From Ilumatobacteraceae bacterium (lineage in GTDB: Bacteria > Actinomycetota > Acidimicrobiia > Acidimicrobiales > Ilumatobacteraceae), in assembly GCA_019090765.1 (NCBI GenBank), contig JAHRVJ010000023.1, forward strand, positions 1 to 23,977: a stretch of DNA of 23,977 bases. Direction: 5' to 3'. The notes below the pieces were generated by a model. The model saw nothing but the letters and a program-made list of their open reading frames with translations. It had not been told where the DNA came from and made no database searches. Of the stretch, positions 14,992 through 22,957 are shown piece by piece; position 1 is the stretch's first letter; each line of letters opens with the position of its first letter. The translations under genes and the position numbers were made by a program.

Positions 14992-16365
14992 TCAGTCGCC
15001 GCTTGGAAGGAATTCCGTCCATTCGGCGTAATCGCCGACAGCTACCAATTCAGTTCCGTCCCAGTCGTACGGACGTACGTTTGCGCCACCATTGTGGCCG
15101 GGCCGACTGAAGTCGATCAGCGGACTCTGTCCACCGGTGTCGAAGTTGGTGATGGTGCCCAATGCAGTCTGCAAGGACGCCCTGCTGAGCTCACCGGTTT
15201 CGGCCGCCCTGATCATTGCCTCAACCTGAATCTTGCCGTTGACCCAACCCTGGACGAAACCAATGCTCTTGCTGGTGTCGCCCCACTTGCCCTCGGATTC
15301 GACGAACTCGCGCATCTCGACGTTGCCGGGAGTGTCGATATCGATCGGCGTAAAGGTATGGGTACCCCACGCCGTGTCGGTCACAGCCTCAGGGGCCTCC
15401 TGGTAGACCGCTGGCTGCACAAGGCCGGTCATGCCACCAATAATCGTTTCCGTAACCCCAGCTGCATCGAGCGCAGTGAAGAGAACGATGAATGGCTTCG
15501 TAGTACCGTGGATGACAATGGCGTTGGCGCCCTTGTCCTCCACCAGACCAGCGATCGTGATCGCTTCGGCCGACAGGTCGTCAGCACGTGCGTCATAACG
15601 TACGGCCTCGGTAACTGTGCCACCTCTGTCGGTGATGGTTGAGTTCACCGCTTCGATCCACTGATCGCCAGAAGCCACCGTGAGGGCCACCGGAATAGCA
15701 ACGATCTTGTCGGCACCACCCAGCTCTTCGGCAAGCCGGCCCTGAACCACCCCGACCATGTCGGCGTAGGAGGCGATCGTGTTCCAGAAGTAGTCGTTCT
15801 CGTGGGTCGTCGTGCTACCGGACTGGCTACCGATGACTGGTGTGCCGACCTCTTCAAGCTGAGGAGCGACGGCGTCAATACCCGACGAGTTGTTGAGACC
15901 AATGAAGTTCAGAATCTTGTCGTCATCAACAAGCTTGCGGAATCCGATGAGGGTGTCTTCGGCGACATATGCATCGTCGAACTCAACCAGGGTCAATTCA
16001 CGTCCGAGAACGCCGCCCTCTTGGTTGACCTTTTCGAAGTAGGCCGCTGCACCATCGCGGTGGGCAGTCTGGGTTGATGCCGTCGGGCCGGTCGCGTCGC
16101 CAAGCCAGCCAACGAGAATCTCGTCGGATGTCACCCCGTTGTCGGGGTTGTCTGGCACTTCGAGCTCGGCCATATCTGATTCGTCGCCATCGGTGGACGC
16201 CGGCGCATCAGTCGCAGCCGGCGCATCGGTCGCAGCCGGCGCCTCAGTGTCAGCCGGCGCGTCAGTCGTGGTGCTGTCATCGTCGTCGGAGCCGCAGGCG
16301 GCCGCGACCAACGAAATCGAGGCGAGTGCTATGAGCGCCCTCCTCAGTGGAAGCTTCTTGGTCAA
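14992..16365 (-). CDS. livK: Branched-chain-type ABC transporter substrate-binding lipoprotein
   Basis: A 457-residue type I periplasmic-binding-fold lipoprotein. The signal peptide (MTKKLPLRRALIALASISLVAAAC) ends in a lipobox with the lipidated Cys24. A Thr/Asp/Ala/Pro linker of about 45 residues tethers the two-lobed binding domain to the membrane. The domain starts at EILVGWLGDATGPTASTQ (about 80) and shows the family segments DGAAAYFEKVNQEGGVLGREL and GLNNSSGIDAVAPQLEEVGTPVIG. Such proteins bind branched amino acids, amides or aromatic and aliphatic acids; given the catabolic neighbours, an organic acid is likelier than an amino acid. The start is a TTG at 16365 preceded by AGAGGGG with six-base spacing. 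The gene is first after a gap with a palindrome, so it probably has its own promoter. Confidence 0.94.
   Translation of the reverse strand: MTKKLPLRRALIALASISLVAAACGSDDDDSTTTDAPADTEAPAATDAPAATDAPASTDGDESDMAELEVPDNPDNGVTSDEILVGWLGDATGPTASTQTAHRDGAAAYFEKVNQEGGVLGRELTLVEFDDAYVAEDTLIGFRKLVDDDKILNFIGLNNSSGIDAVAPQLEEVGTPVIGSQSGSTTTHENDYFWNTIASYADMVGVVQGRLAEELGGADKIVAIPVALTVASGDQWIEAVNSTITDRGGTVTEAVRYDARADDLSAEAITIAGLVEDKGANAIVIHGTTKPFIVLFTALDAAGVTETIIGGMTGLVQPAVYQEAPEAVTDTAWGTHTFTPIDIDTPGNVEMREFVESEGKWGDTSKSIGFVQGWVNGKIQVEAMIRAAETGELSRASLQTALGTITNFDTGGQSPLIDFSRPGHNGGANVRPYDWDGTELVAVGDYAEWTEFLPSGD
16199..16270. repeat. Four 18-bp tandem repeats encoding the LivK linker
   Basis: Four imperfect copies of an 18-bp unit beginning GCCGGCGC run in frame inside livK. 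On the coding strand they give six-residue units of the form TDAPAA, forming the flexible linker after the lipidated Cys. The copy number is likely to vary between strains by slippage. Confidence 0.8.
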
Positions 16366-16501
16366 TTGATTCCCCTCTCAATCATCTGAACCAGGGATGG
16401 AGCTCCCCCGCTCAAGTACGCTACTTAGTGTACGCTAAGTAACCTAGATCTTGGGTTGCCTGCTGTCAAGCCGAAACCGCCGAAATCGTGCGATTCGAGG
16501 G
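16366..16501 (-). promoter_or_regulatory. livK upstream region
   Basis: This 136-nt gap is the only long one upstream of a transporter gene and contains the livK ribosome binding site (AGAGGGG, 16372-16378) and a 20-bp palindrome. A promoter for livK and the genes behind it is likely here, but I cannot assign -35 and -10 hexamers with confidence. No strong terminator for the preceding CoA-transferase genes is visible. Confidence 0.5.
16422..16441. promoter_or_regulatory. 20-bp palindrome upstream of livK, TetR-type operator candidate
   Basis: TACTTAGTGTACGCTAAGTA has perfect 7-bp arms (TACTTAG / CTAAGTA) around TGTACG, whose central GTAC is itself palindromic; only one symmetric pair is mismatched. 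The centre is about 66 nt upstream of the livK start. Length and symmetry fit a TetR-family dimer site, and the only transcription regulator other than VapB in the window is the TetR protein at 4543-5154. GTACGCTA also occurs as a direct repeat at 16417-16424 and 16430-16437. Confidence 0.6.
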
Positions 16502-17263
16502 TCACGCGAGTATTCCGGCCGCGTCGATGGACCGAACAAATTGAAGCTGCTCATCATCGACGGGAGGAAAGCGATCGGGTGCGGCATCAGCGACTTGCCA
16601 TCCGGTCCGTTCAGTAACAGCCGCGATCGTGGTCTCCTCACTGATTGCTACCAACTCGGCTTCGCCGTCGGGGCCGGTGAACTCAAAATATGCGTCGGGA
16701 GTGAGTAGGAACTCCGGTCCCCCACCGGTCCGGTGCGGGACGCGTTCGCCGCTGGGCAACCTGCTCCCGTATCCGGTCGCGTAGTCAACGCGTTCGACGA
16801 GAGTCTTCGCTGAATGAACTGGCGAGAACAGCAACAGCCGCGTAGCCGTCATGGTTAAGCCAATATTGGCCATTCCCGGACCTCGGAGCCGCGGTGCCTC
16901 ATACGACCCAACCGCGGTGAGATTGAAGTTACCGAAACGATCGACCTGGAGACCACCAAGACATATTGCGTCAATCGCTCCCGATTCGGTGAGGTCATAT
17001 ATGTCGTCGATGTCGATTATCGCCTCCGCAGAATGTAAGAGGTTACCTGAACCTCCGGAGCGAGGAATCTCGGTGGGTCTTGGGTTGACCGCTCCCGACC
17101 CCGTGAGCAACACCAGATTGGGGGCGTGGAACTTCTGCGCGAGGAGCGCTGCGGCCAGGGGAACGGGCGAGGCGCCACCGACAATGAACGTCTCGTCGTC
17201 GTTCAACAGAGCAGACAAGACAATCGCAGCCCGCTCGAGGGGGCTCGCTTCAGTTGCACTCAT
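16502..17263 (-). CDS. CoA-transferase family protein, beta subunit (IpdB/GctB-like)
   Basis: A 253-residue beta subunit of the two-subunit family I CoA-transferase fold. The core is recognisable from FIVGGASPVPLAAALLAQ (26-43), through the AICLGGLQVDRFGNFNLTAVG segment, to GGGPEFLLTPDAYFEF. In true transferases this subunit supplies a Glu that forms a glutamyl-CoA intermediate, in a VxESGAxG-like turn. Here that turn reads LLTGSGAVNPRP, with Gly55 at the Glu position. A covalent transferase mechanism is therefore unlikely; IpdAB, a steroid ring-cleaving CoA-ester hydrolase in mycobacteria and rhodococci, is the known precedent for a member without this Glu. Its ATG overlaps the stop of the alpha-subunit gene (ATGA, 17260-17263). 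Confidence 0.88.
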   Translation of the reverse strand: MSATEASPLERAAIVLSALLNDDETFIVGGASPVPLAAALLAQKFHAPNLVLLTGSGAVNPRPTEIPRSGGSGNLLHSAEAIIDIDDIYDLTESGAIDAICLGGLQVDRFGNFNLTAVGSYEAPRLRGPGMANIGLTMTATRLLLFSPVHSAKTLVERVDYATGYGSRLPSGERVPHRTGGGPEFLLTPDAYFEFTGPDGEAELVAISEETTIAAVTERTGWQVADAAPDRFPPVDDEQLQFVRSIDAAGILA

Positions 17264-18117
17264 CCGACAGCCTCGGCGTGATCCAGCAGATAACGATCAT
17301 GATCGACTCTGACAACGGAGGAAACGTAGTCATCCCAATTGCCACCCTTGCTTGCTGCTGCGAGATAGTGGCGCAGACTGGCCGAATCGCGCGTGTATCG
17401 ACCGTGGCTACCGCAGGGATGCGCACCGTATTGAGCTTCGACGACAACGTCGACAAAAAAACCGGGGATTGTCGTGCTCGAGGGAGACGCCCGAATCTCC
17501 TCGTTGGAGACCAGTTCGTCAGTTGACACAATCACCGTGGTTGCACACTTGGCCAACAGTCGGTCGGCGAACACTGTCCCAAGGCAGCGGGCATTGCCGT
17601 ACTCGTCGCACTGCTGTACGTGTAAGAACGTAACGTCGGGCCGCAACGCCGGAATAAGCACGACCTCCTCACCATCGGGAAGCTCATGCGTCGTCATCCA
17701 TGGCGAACGATCCAATAAGGACGTACCACGCAGAGAATGCACGATCGAGGCCGGCAAACCAGCCGCCGCGGCACGGTAGCCACCAATGAGGCTCGGCTCG
17801 TCACATTCAATCAGCCGCACCTCACCCTTCTCGACTGCCCGACGAAAGTTTGGAGCTAGCCCAAGATCCTCGAACGTCACGTTTGGGGCCATGACGGTGG
17901 CAACCATCCCCATCCCGATCAGCAAGTCCACCGGGTACGCCGATGCGGGCCCGGCGGAGAGCTTCAACCCGTCGATTCCACGACGGGCCAAAGCACGAAC
18001 GAGAGCTGACGGCGCGTTTTCGTTCCAGATTCCACCAACTGCAAGGTGGTCACCCGACGAAACCGAGGCGACGGCATCTTCCAATGTGGCCAGCTTCGAT
18101 CGTCGGGCCTGCTTCAC
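17260..18117 (-). CDS. CoA-transferase family protein, alpha subunit (IpdA/GctA-like)
   Basis: A 285-residue alpha subunit pairing with the overlapping beta-subunit gene. Family features are the glycine-rich SSGDHLAVGGIWNENAPSALVRAL (20-43), VRLIECDEPSLIGGYRAAAAGLPASI (100-125), FLHVQQCDEYGNARCLGTVFADRLLA and TVIVSTDELVSNEEIR. Glu104 and Glu107 in IECDEPSL are candidates for a non-covalent catalytic acid, since in IpdAB a Glu of the alpha subunit does the chemistry; that placement is inference without an alignment. It starts with a GTG overlapping the stop of the preceding flavin-fold gene (GTGA, 18114-18117). It would act in the cytoplasm on a CoA ester of the pathway. Confidence 0.88.
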   Translation of the reverse strand: MKQARRSKLATLEDAVASVSSGDHLAVGGIWNENAPSALVRALARRGIDGLKLSAGPASAYPVDLLIGMGMVATVMAPNVTFEDLGLAPNFRRAVEKGEVRLIECDEPSLIGGYRAAAAGLPASIVHSLRGTSLLDRSPWMTTHELPDGEEVVLIPALRPDVTFLHVQQCDEYGNARCLGTVFADRLLAKCATTVIVSTDELVSNEEIRASPSSTTIPGFFVDVVVEAQYGAHPCGSHGRYTRDSASLRHYLAAASKGGNWDDYVSSVVRVDHDRYLLDHAEAVG

Positions 18118-18584
18118 CGTACTTGCCAGGTCCGGAGCTCTTCGATGAGATTTCCCCGACGGGCCATCCGTTCTTCGGGGTCCCGACTGTTGGCAAAATC
18201 ATAACTCATACCGCTGATTTTGGACCCGGGCGGATAGTCGTCCTTGACCGAGATAACACTCACCTCAATCATGACGTAGGCATGGGGAGGGTACGCCGAA
18301 GAATCCATCGGATCCTTGACCACCGTCGCTAGGCCGCGAGCACCGATCACCAGGTCATCACCGAGCGTTTCGATGAACACCCGACCGTCAGCGCGCAGGT
18401 TGTCCAGCGTTCGAGATGTGCCGAACATCGCGAAGCGGAGCGTTTGCGGGTCAATCGCCACACACGACCCGACGAGACAGGAATATGGCCCATCCTCGTC
18501 GATCGTAGAAACGACCACCGGATTGCCCCCCACGAGCCAAGAGACGGCCTCGTCGGGGAGAGAATCTCCGAGCTGTTTACTCAT
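18114..18584 (-). CDS. Pyridoxamine 5'-phosphate oxidase-like FMN split-barrel protein
   Basis: A 156-residue protein that resembles the pyridoxamine-phosphate-oxidase-like split beta-barrel: PVVVSTIDEDGPYSCLVGSCVAID (22-45), then LRFAMFGTSRTLDNLRADGRVFIETLG (49-75), where the family's FMN phosphate-binding residues lie. The C-terminal helix ends in MARRGNLIEELRTWQVR. Members bind FMN, F420 or heme; which applies is not clear from sequence. It has no known role in acyl-CoA catabolism, but it overlaps the CoA-transferase alpha gene and lies 33 nt after a dehydrogenase, so it belongs to the run. A flavin or F420 reductase, or a storage role, are possible. Confidence 0.78.
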   Translation of the reverse strand: MSKQLGDSLPDEAVSWLVGGNPVVVSTIDEDGPYSCLVGSCVAIDPQTLRFAMFGTSRTLDNLRADGRVFIETLGDDLVIGARGLATVVKDPMDSSAYPPHAYVMIEVSVISVKDDYPPGSKISGMSYDFANSRDPEERMARRGNLIEELRTWQVR

Positions 18585-18617
18585 GCCAACTGGCCGCGGT
18601 TACAAATGCCGTCATAC

Positions 18618-19763
18618 CTATCCGACCAACTCATGGGAAATAATGAGTCGCTGGATCTCAGATGTTCCGCCGCCGATCGTGTAGAGGCGAGCATCACGAT
18701 ATTGCCGCTGGAGTTCGGATTCCATCATGTATCCGATGCCACCGAGTACCTGCATCGAATCGTAGGCCACCTTGTTCCATGTCTCCGACGTCAACAGCTT
18801 CGCGCTCGACGCCTCCTTGCGTGCATTTAGCCCCGCATCGAGCTTCCATGCTGCGTGGTAGGTAATGAGTCGGCCGGCTTGCACCTGGACATCCATGTCG
18901 GCCAACTTCTGACGGATCATCTGGAACTTTCCGATCTTGCGCCCGAACTGTTCGCGTTGGCCCGCATATTCGACGGCAATATCCACACAGCGTTGTGCGC
19001 TGCCCGTGCAGTGAGCGCCGATGACCAGGCGCTCGGCGTCGAGACCATGGGTCAGCGTTGTTGTCCATGCCTCGTTCAGCCCGCCCAGCAACGCCTCGGG
19101 CCCAACCTCGACGTCGTCGAAGAAGACCTCACACGTTGGAATGGTCCAGTTTCCGAGCTTGCTCATCGGCCGGATCGTGATACCCGGGGCATCAACTGGA
19201 ACTATCAGCGTGGACAGTCCTTCGCGCGCTGGCGCATCGGGGTCGGTTCGTACGGCGACGATCAGCCAGTCAGCCTGCGTGGCCCCACTCGTGTAGACCT
19301 TCTGCCCATTGATGACGAAGCCACCGTCGCGACTCTCGGCGCGCGTCGAAAGCGACGCGGCATCCGAACCCGAATCTGGTTCGGTCAAGGCGATCGCAAC
19401 CATCTGATCACCACTCACGAGCGGTGGAAGAATCCGCTTCTTCTGCTCCTCGGTGCCGTACTGACCAATAACCACGCCGCCGTAACAGGCTGACCGTTGG
19501 AAGGCGGCCGACAATCCACTCATGCCGTAACTGAGAACCTCGCTGAAGAGCACGATGTCGAGAATTGACGCTCCGGCACCGCCGTACTCCGCGGGAACGG
19601 GAAGACCGAGAAAACCGAGGTCGCCAAGCTTCTTCCAAGTGTCCATTGGAAACTCATGAGCCTCGTCGAGTGCGCTGATGCGCTCGGGTGGCAGCTCCTT
19701 GCGCAGTAGTTCCCGAACGGAATCCATCATGAGTTCCTGTTCGTCTGTTAGTGCAAAATCCAT
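18618..19763 (-). CDS. Acyl-CoA dehydrogenase, isovaleryl/long-chain-type active site
   Basis: A 381-residue canonical acyl-CoA dehydrogenase. Residues 1-20 (MDFALTDEQELMMDSVRELL) are a typical start. Also present are AIALTEPDSGSDAA (124-137), NGQKVYTSGATQADW (152-166), REQFGRKIGKFQ, QVLGGIGYMMESELQRQYRDARLYTIGGGTSEIQR. The C-terminal catalytic position is Gly (TIGGGTSEI), but Glu244 in LDAERLVIG sits at the isovaleryl-/long-chain-type base position, so the enzyme should be active, possibly on a branched or bulky acyl-CoA. The ATG at 19763 has GGGAG six bases upstream. Unlike the pair at 5222-7535 it looks self-sufficient, as a homotetramer with FAD that passes electrons to an ETF not encoded here. 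Confidence 0.94.
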   Translation of the reverse strand: MDFALTDEQELMMDSVRELLRKELPPERISALDEAHEFPMDTWKKLGDLGFLGLPVPAEYGGAGASILDIVLFSEVLSYGMSGLSAAFQRSACYGGVVIGQYGTEEQKKRILPPLVSGDQMVAIALTEPDSGSDAASLSTRAESRDGGFVINGQKVYTSGATQADWLIVAVRTDPDAPAREGLSTLIVPVDAPGITIRPMSKLGNWTIPTCEVFFDDVEVGPEALLGGLNEAWTTTLTHGLDAERLVIGAHCTGSAQRCVDIAVEYAGQREQFGRKIGKFQMIRQKLADMDVQVQAGRLITYHAAWKLDAGLNARKEASSAKLLTSETWNKVAYDSMQVLGGIGYMMESELQRQYRDARLYTIGGGTSEIQRLIISHELVG

Positions 19764-19802
19764 GTGCGCTCCCTTGGTATTGATGGTTGGTGTAGTTCGA
19801 AA

Positions 19803-21413
19803 TCAGCTTGCATTGACCGGCCGTCCTTCGATCAGTCCGTCCGCGACCTGCTTCCGTAGAGCGGCCTTCTGAATCTTTCCGCCTGGCGATAGCGGTAGCT
19901 CATCGACGAAGTAGACGAGTTCGGGCCACTGTTGCCGCGCCAGTTCTGACGACCGGAGCTGGTCCGCGATCTCCGACATCATCTGGTCGGGGTCCCCCGA
20001 GACAGTACAGAAGAGCCCGATTCGTTCCCCGAGAATGGGGTCCGGAACACCAACGACCGCGAGCATGTCGATAAGCGGCCACGAGACAAGCGCATTCTCG
20101 ATCGTCGAAGGACTGATGTTCAGCCCCCCTCGAATGATCACATCTTTCATTCGGCCCGTGATCACCAGGTAGCCCTCGTTGTCGCAGTAGCCCAGATCGC
20201 CCGTAGCAAAGAAGGCCTTCGAGGGATCGTGATCGTCGACCGGGTAGTAGCCCGAAATGAGATCTGGTGCCCTCAGTTTTACCTCGCCGGTAATCCCCGG
20301 GCCGACCGCTTCGCTTCCGGCGTCAATGCGGATCTCGGTCCATTTCATGGGAAGCCCACATGTTCCGAATCGCTTGTCGTCGGGGTCATCGGGACGCACA
20401 GCACAAGCTGCGCCGACATCGGACGCTCCGTAATCGATGAGAACAGGTGCGCCAAAGCACTCTTCGAACTCCCGACGCTTGTCGGGAGGCATGTGATCGC
20501 CCCCGGTCTGCACATAGCGGACCGAGCTGAGATCTCGAGATTCGAGGTTGGGTGAAGCCATCATCATCATCAGTTGGGCTGGTACGCCGACGACAACCGC
20601 CGGTCTCTCTGCCTCGATGATGTCAAGGGCGGCCTCCACACTGAATCGTGACATCAGGACTCGTCTGAGGCCAGGCACGAGCAACGGAGTGATGAATCCG
20701 TGGATGTACCCCACGCCCTGGCCGACAGCCGGCATGATCAGCGTCGTTTCGCCGGCCCGGGGCCGCATGTCGCCCAGCGAGTCGAGCTTCTTGCGGCCCA
20801 TGGCAAGCCATGAGTTCTGCGAACGCAGTGCCAGTTTCGGTGTTCCAGTCGTTCCGGCCGTCGGCATCATGATCGCGTCATCGTCAGGCTCATGGACAAC
20901 AGACGACAAGTGACTATCTGCACCGGCTGCGGCAGCGATTGACAATCGCTCGTGATCCCACTCGAGTACCGGCAGAGCGGTGGTGTCCAAATGCTGAGCT
21001 AACTTCGCCGCCAACGGAGACGAACAGATCATCGCATCGGCGTCGCCATTTTCTAACAAGATGGCCATCGAAGCATCCGACAGCGAACCTGGCAGCGACA
21101 GCGTCACTGCACCAACGGCGGCGGCGGCAAGATGAGCGACAATGAACTCTGCTTCATTCACGCACTCCACGCCCAACACCGATCCTCGCGAGAGACCGAG
21201 GGAGGCGAGTTCGCCGGCCACGACATCGATTGCCTCTCCTAAATCGCCGAAGGTGATCTCCCTTCGGGCGTCGAGCACGGCGCTCTCGCCACCCATCGAG
21301 TGGCGCGCCTTTTCGAAGAGGTCGAGATAGGTCTCCGGGAGCCACGCGCCCAGCGCGTAATATTCCTTGATGAGTTCCGGCGTCACCCGGCTTGTGCGTT
21401 CTCTCAGCGTCAT
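19803..21413 (-). CDS. AMP-dependent acyl-CoA synthetase/ligase (ANL family), second of three
   Basis: A 536-residue adenylate-forming ligase. Motifs: TAGTTGTPKLA (185-195, phosphate loop), YGASDVG (328-334, where most family members have Glu rather than Asp332), FATGDLGY (402-409), ITGRMKDVIIRGGLNISP (418-435) and PGGKIQKAALR with the catalytic Lys513. A Met-rich stretch (LMMMMASP, 281-288) lies in the acyl pocket region and may favour a hydrophobic substrate, which is inference. It overlaps the third ligase gene by four bases (ATGA, 21410-21413) and lies 39 nt upstream of a dehydrogenase, so activation followed by dehydrogenation is the likely order. Confidence 0.92.
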   Translation of the reverse strand: MTLRERTSRVTPELIKEYYALGAWLPETYLDLFEKARHSMGGESAVLDARREITFGDLGEAIDVVAGELASLGLSRGSVLGVECVNEAEFIVAHLAAAAVGAVTLSLPGSLSDASMAILLENGDADAMICSSPLAAKLAQHLDTTALPVLEWDHERLSIAAAAGADSHLSSVVHEPDDDAIMMPTAGTTGTPKLALRSQNSWLAMGRKKLDSLGDMRPRAGETTLIMPAVGQGVGYIHGFITPLLVPGLRRVLMSRFSVEAALDIIEAERPAVVVGVPAQLMMMMASPNLESRDLSSVRYVQTGGDHMPPDKRREFEECFGAPVLIDYGASDVGAACAVRPDDPDDKRFGTCGLPMKWTEIRIDAGSEAVGPGITGEVKLRAPDLISGYYPVDDHDPSKAFFATGDLGYCDNEGYLVITGRMKDVIIRGGLNISPSTIENALVSWPLIDMLAVVGVPDPILGERIGLFCTVSGDPDQMMSEIADQLRSSELARQQWPELVYFVDELPLSPGGKIQKAALRKQVADGLIEGRPVNAS

Positions 21414-22957
21414 GACGTTGCTCTCTTTCCCTCGTCGGCGAGTTGGCGACGTAGCTCACGCTTGAGAATCTTGCCGGTCGGATTTGTCGGCAACTCCTGC
21501 ATGCAGACCAGCCGTTCGGGCCATTTCTGCTTTGACAGTCCGGCCTGCCGTGCGAACTCCGCGAGTTCACCGAGTTCGACCTTGGCGCCAGGGACGGGCA
21601 CAACAACCGCGCATATGCGTTCACCAAGGCGCTCGTCGGGGGTACCTACAATGGAGACAGCGGCAACACTCTCGTGCTGGACCAATACGAGTTCGACTTC
21701 GCGTGAAGAGACGTTGAGACCGCCGCGTACGACGATGTCCTTGAGGCGATCACGAATGTCGACGTATCCCTCGGCATCAACCGTCGCAAGGTCACCCGTT
21801 CGGCACCAGCCATCCACCAGCACCTGGTGTGTCTGCTCAGGATCGTTGAAGTACTCAGAGAACAGGGTCACTCCGCGCACCCACAGCTCTCCCTCTTGAC
21901 CGACGCCCGCCACAGTGCCATCGGCGAGGCGAGCCTGCAGTTCGACACCTTCGAGAGCGCGGCCGTCGGTGGTTGTCAATCTCTCGGCGGACTCGCCCGG
22001 AATCCCCATTGTCGCGGCCAGCACTTCAGAGGCGCCGTACATCGGGACGATGTCACAAGACAGCACTTCGGTGCACTCCACTACAAGCGTTCGCGGGATC
22101 GGAGCGCCGCCGCAGACAAACAGCCGCAGTGAAGTCAGGTCTGCGCCCGTCTTCTTGGCCTGACCCAGCAGGTCGAACAAGATCGTGGCAGGCGCGATCG
22201 AGAAGGTCACACCCTCATTTTCGATGATGTCCGCACAGTGGACGACGTCCCAACCGTCGAGCAGGACAGTTCGGCATCCGGCCGCCAGCCCGGTGTAAAG
22301 AAGCCCGTGCATCCCCGTCGAACTGGTGACCGGCACCGCGACCAGCACGACGTCGTCCACGTCGAGCTTCGCTCTCTCGATGACAGGGACGGTGCTACGC
22401 CAGTAGGAAGCATGAGAATGCACGACCAGCTTGGGACGGCCTTCAGTGCCCGATGTCATCAGCATCACAACTGCGTCATCGGGATCGGGTTCTGCGGGAA
22501 GCTCTGCGTGGTCTGACATGAGGCCCGCCAGGTCGATCTCGCCGTCAACCGGTGCTCGACCAATGGCAACATGGATTCGGCCGTCGGGTATGGCAATGGG
22601 ATCCATTGAAGAAACCAATACCCGAGATCCGGAACGCCGGAGAATTTCTTCGACGTCATCGACTGTGAGCTTCGGGTTGATCGGGCTCAAAATGAACCCG
22701 CCCAAGCTCGATGCAGCGACAAGGTAGGCGAACTCACGCAGATTGTGAACCTGCGCCGACACGACAGATCCGCGCCCGACACCACGGTCTGCCAGACCTT
22801 GGATCAACCGGCAGGCGCCGTCCAGCAACTCGGCGAAGGTCAATGCCCCCTCCTCATCGCGGACGGCCACCATGTCAGGTCGAGACTCCGCATGGTGCCT
22901 CAACCACCCAGCCCACGTCCTTTCGCGTGCCGCAGGCATCCCGGTCGACTCCAGCAT
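21410..22957 (-). CDS. AMP-dependent acyl-CoA synthetase/ligase (ANL family), third of three
   Basis: A 515-residue adenylate-forming ligase with a full set of motifs: MTSGTEGRPKLV (167-178), YGASEVL (307-313), WCRTGDLA (384-391), IRDRLKDIVVRGGLNVSSRE (401-420) and PTGKILKRELR with the catalytic Lys496. It differs enough from the other two ligases that a recent duplication is unlikely. Its ATG follows directly on the TGA of the amidohydrolase gene (TGAATG, 22955-22960). Together with that neighbour it may process an early substrate, but its acid is unknown. Confidence 0.92.
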   Translation of the reverse strand: MLESTGMPAARERTWAGWLRHHAESRPDMVAVRDEEGALTFAELLDGACRLIQGLADRGVGRGSVVSAQVHNLREFAYLVAASSLGGFILSPINPKLTVDDVEEILRRSGSRVLVSSMDPIAIPDGRIHVAIGRAPVDGEIDLAGLMSDHAELPAEPDPDDAVVMLMTSGTEGRPKLVVHSHASYWRSTVPVIERAKLDVDDVVLVAVPVTSSTGMHGLLYTGLAAGCRTVLLDGWDVVHCADIIENEGVTFSIAPATILFDLLGQAKKTGADLTSLRLFVCGGAPIPRTLVVECTEVLSCDIVPMYGASEVLAATMGIPGESAERLTTTDGRALEGVELQARLADGTVAGVGQEGELWVRGVTLFSEYFNDPEQTHQVLVDGWCRTGDLATVDAEGYVDIRDRLKDIVVRGGLNVSSREVELVLVQHESVAAVSIVGTPDERLGERICAVVVPVPGAKVELGELAEFARQAGLSKQKWPERLVCMQELPTNPTGKILKRELRRQLADEGKRATS

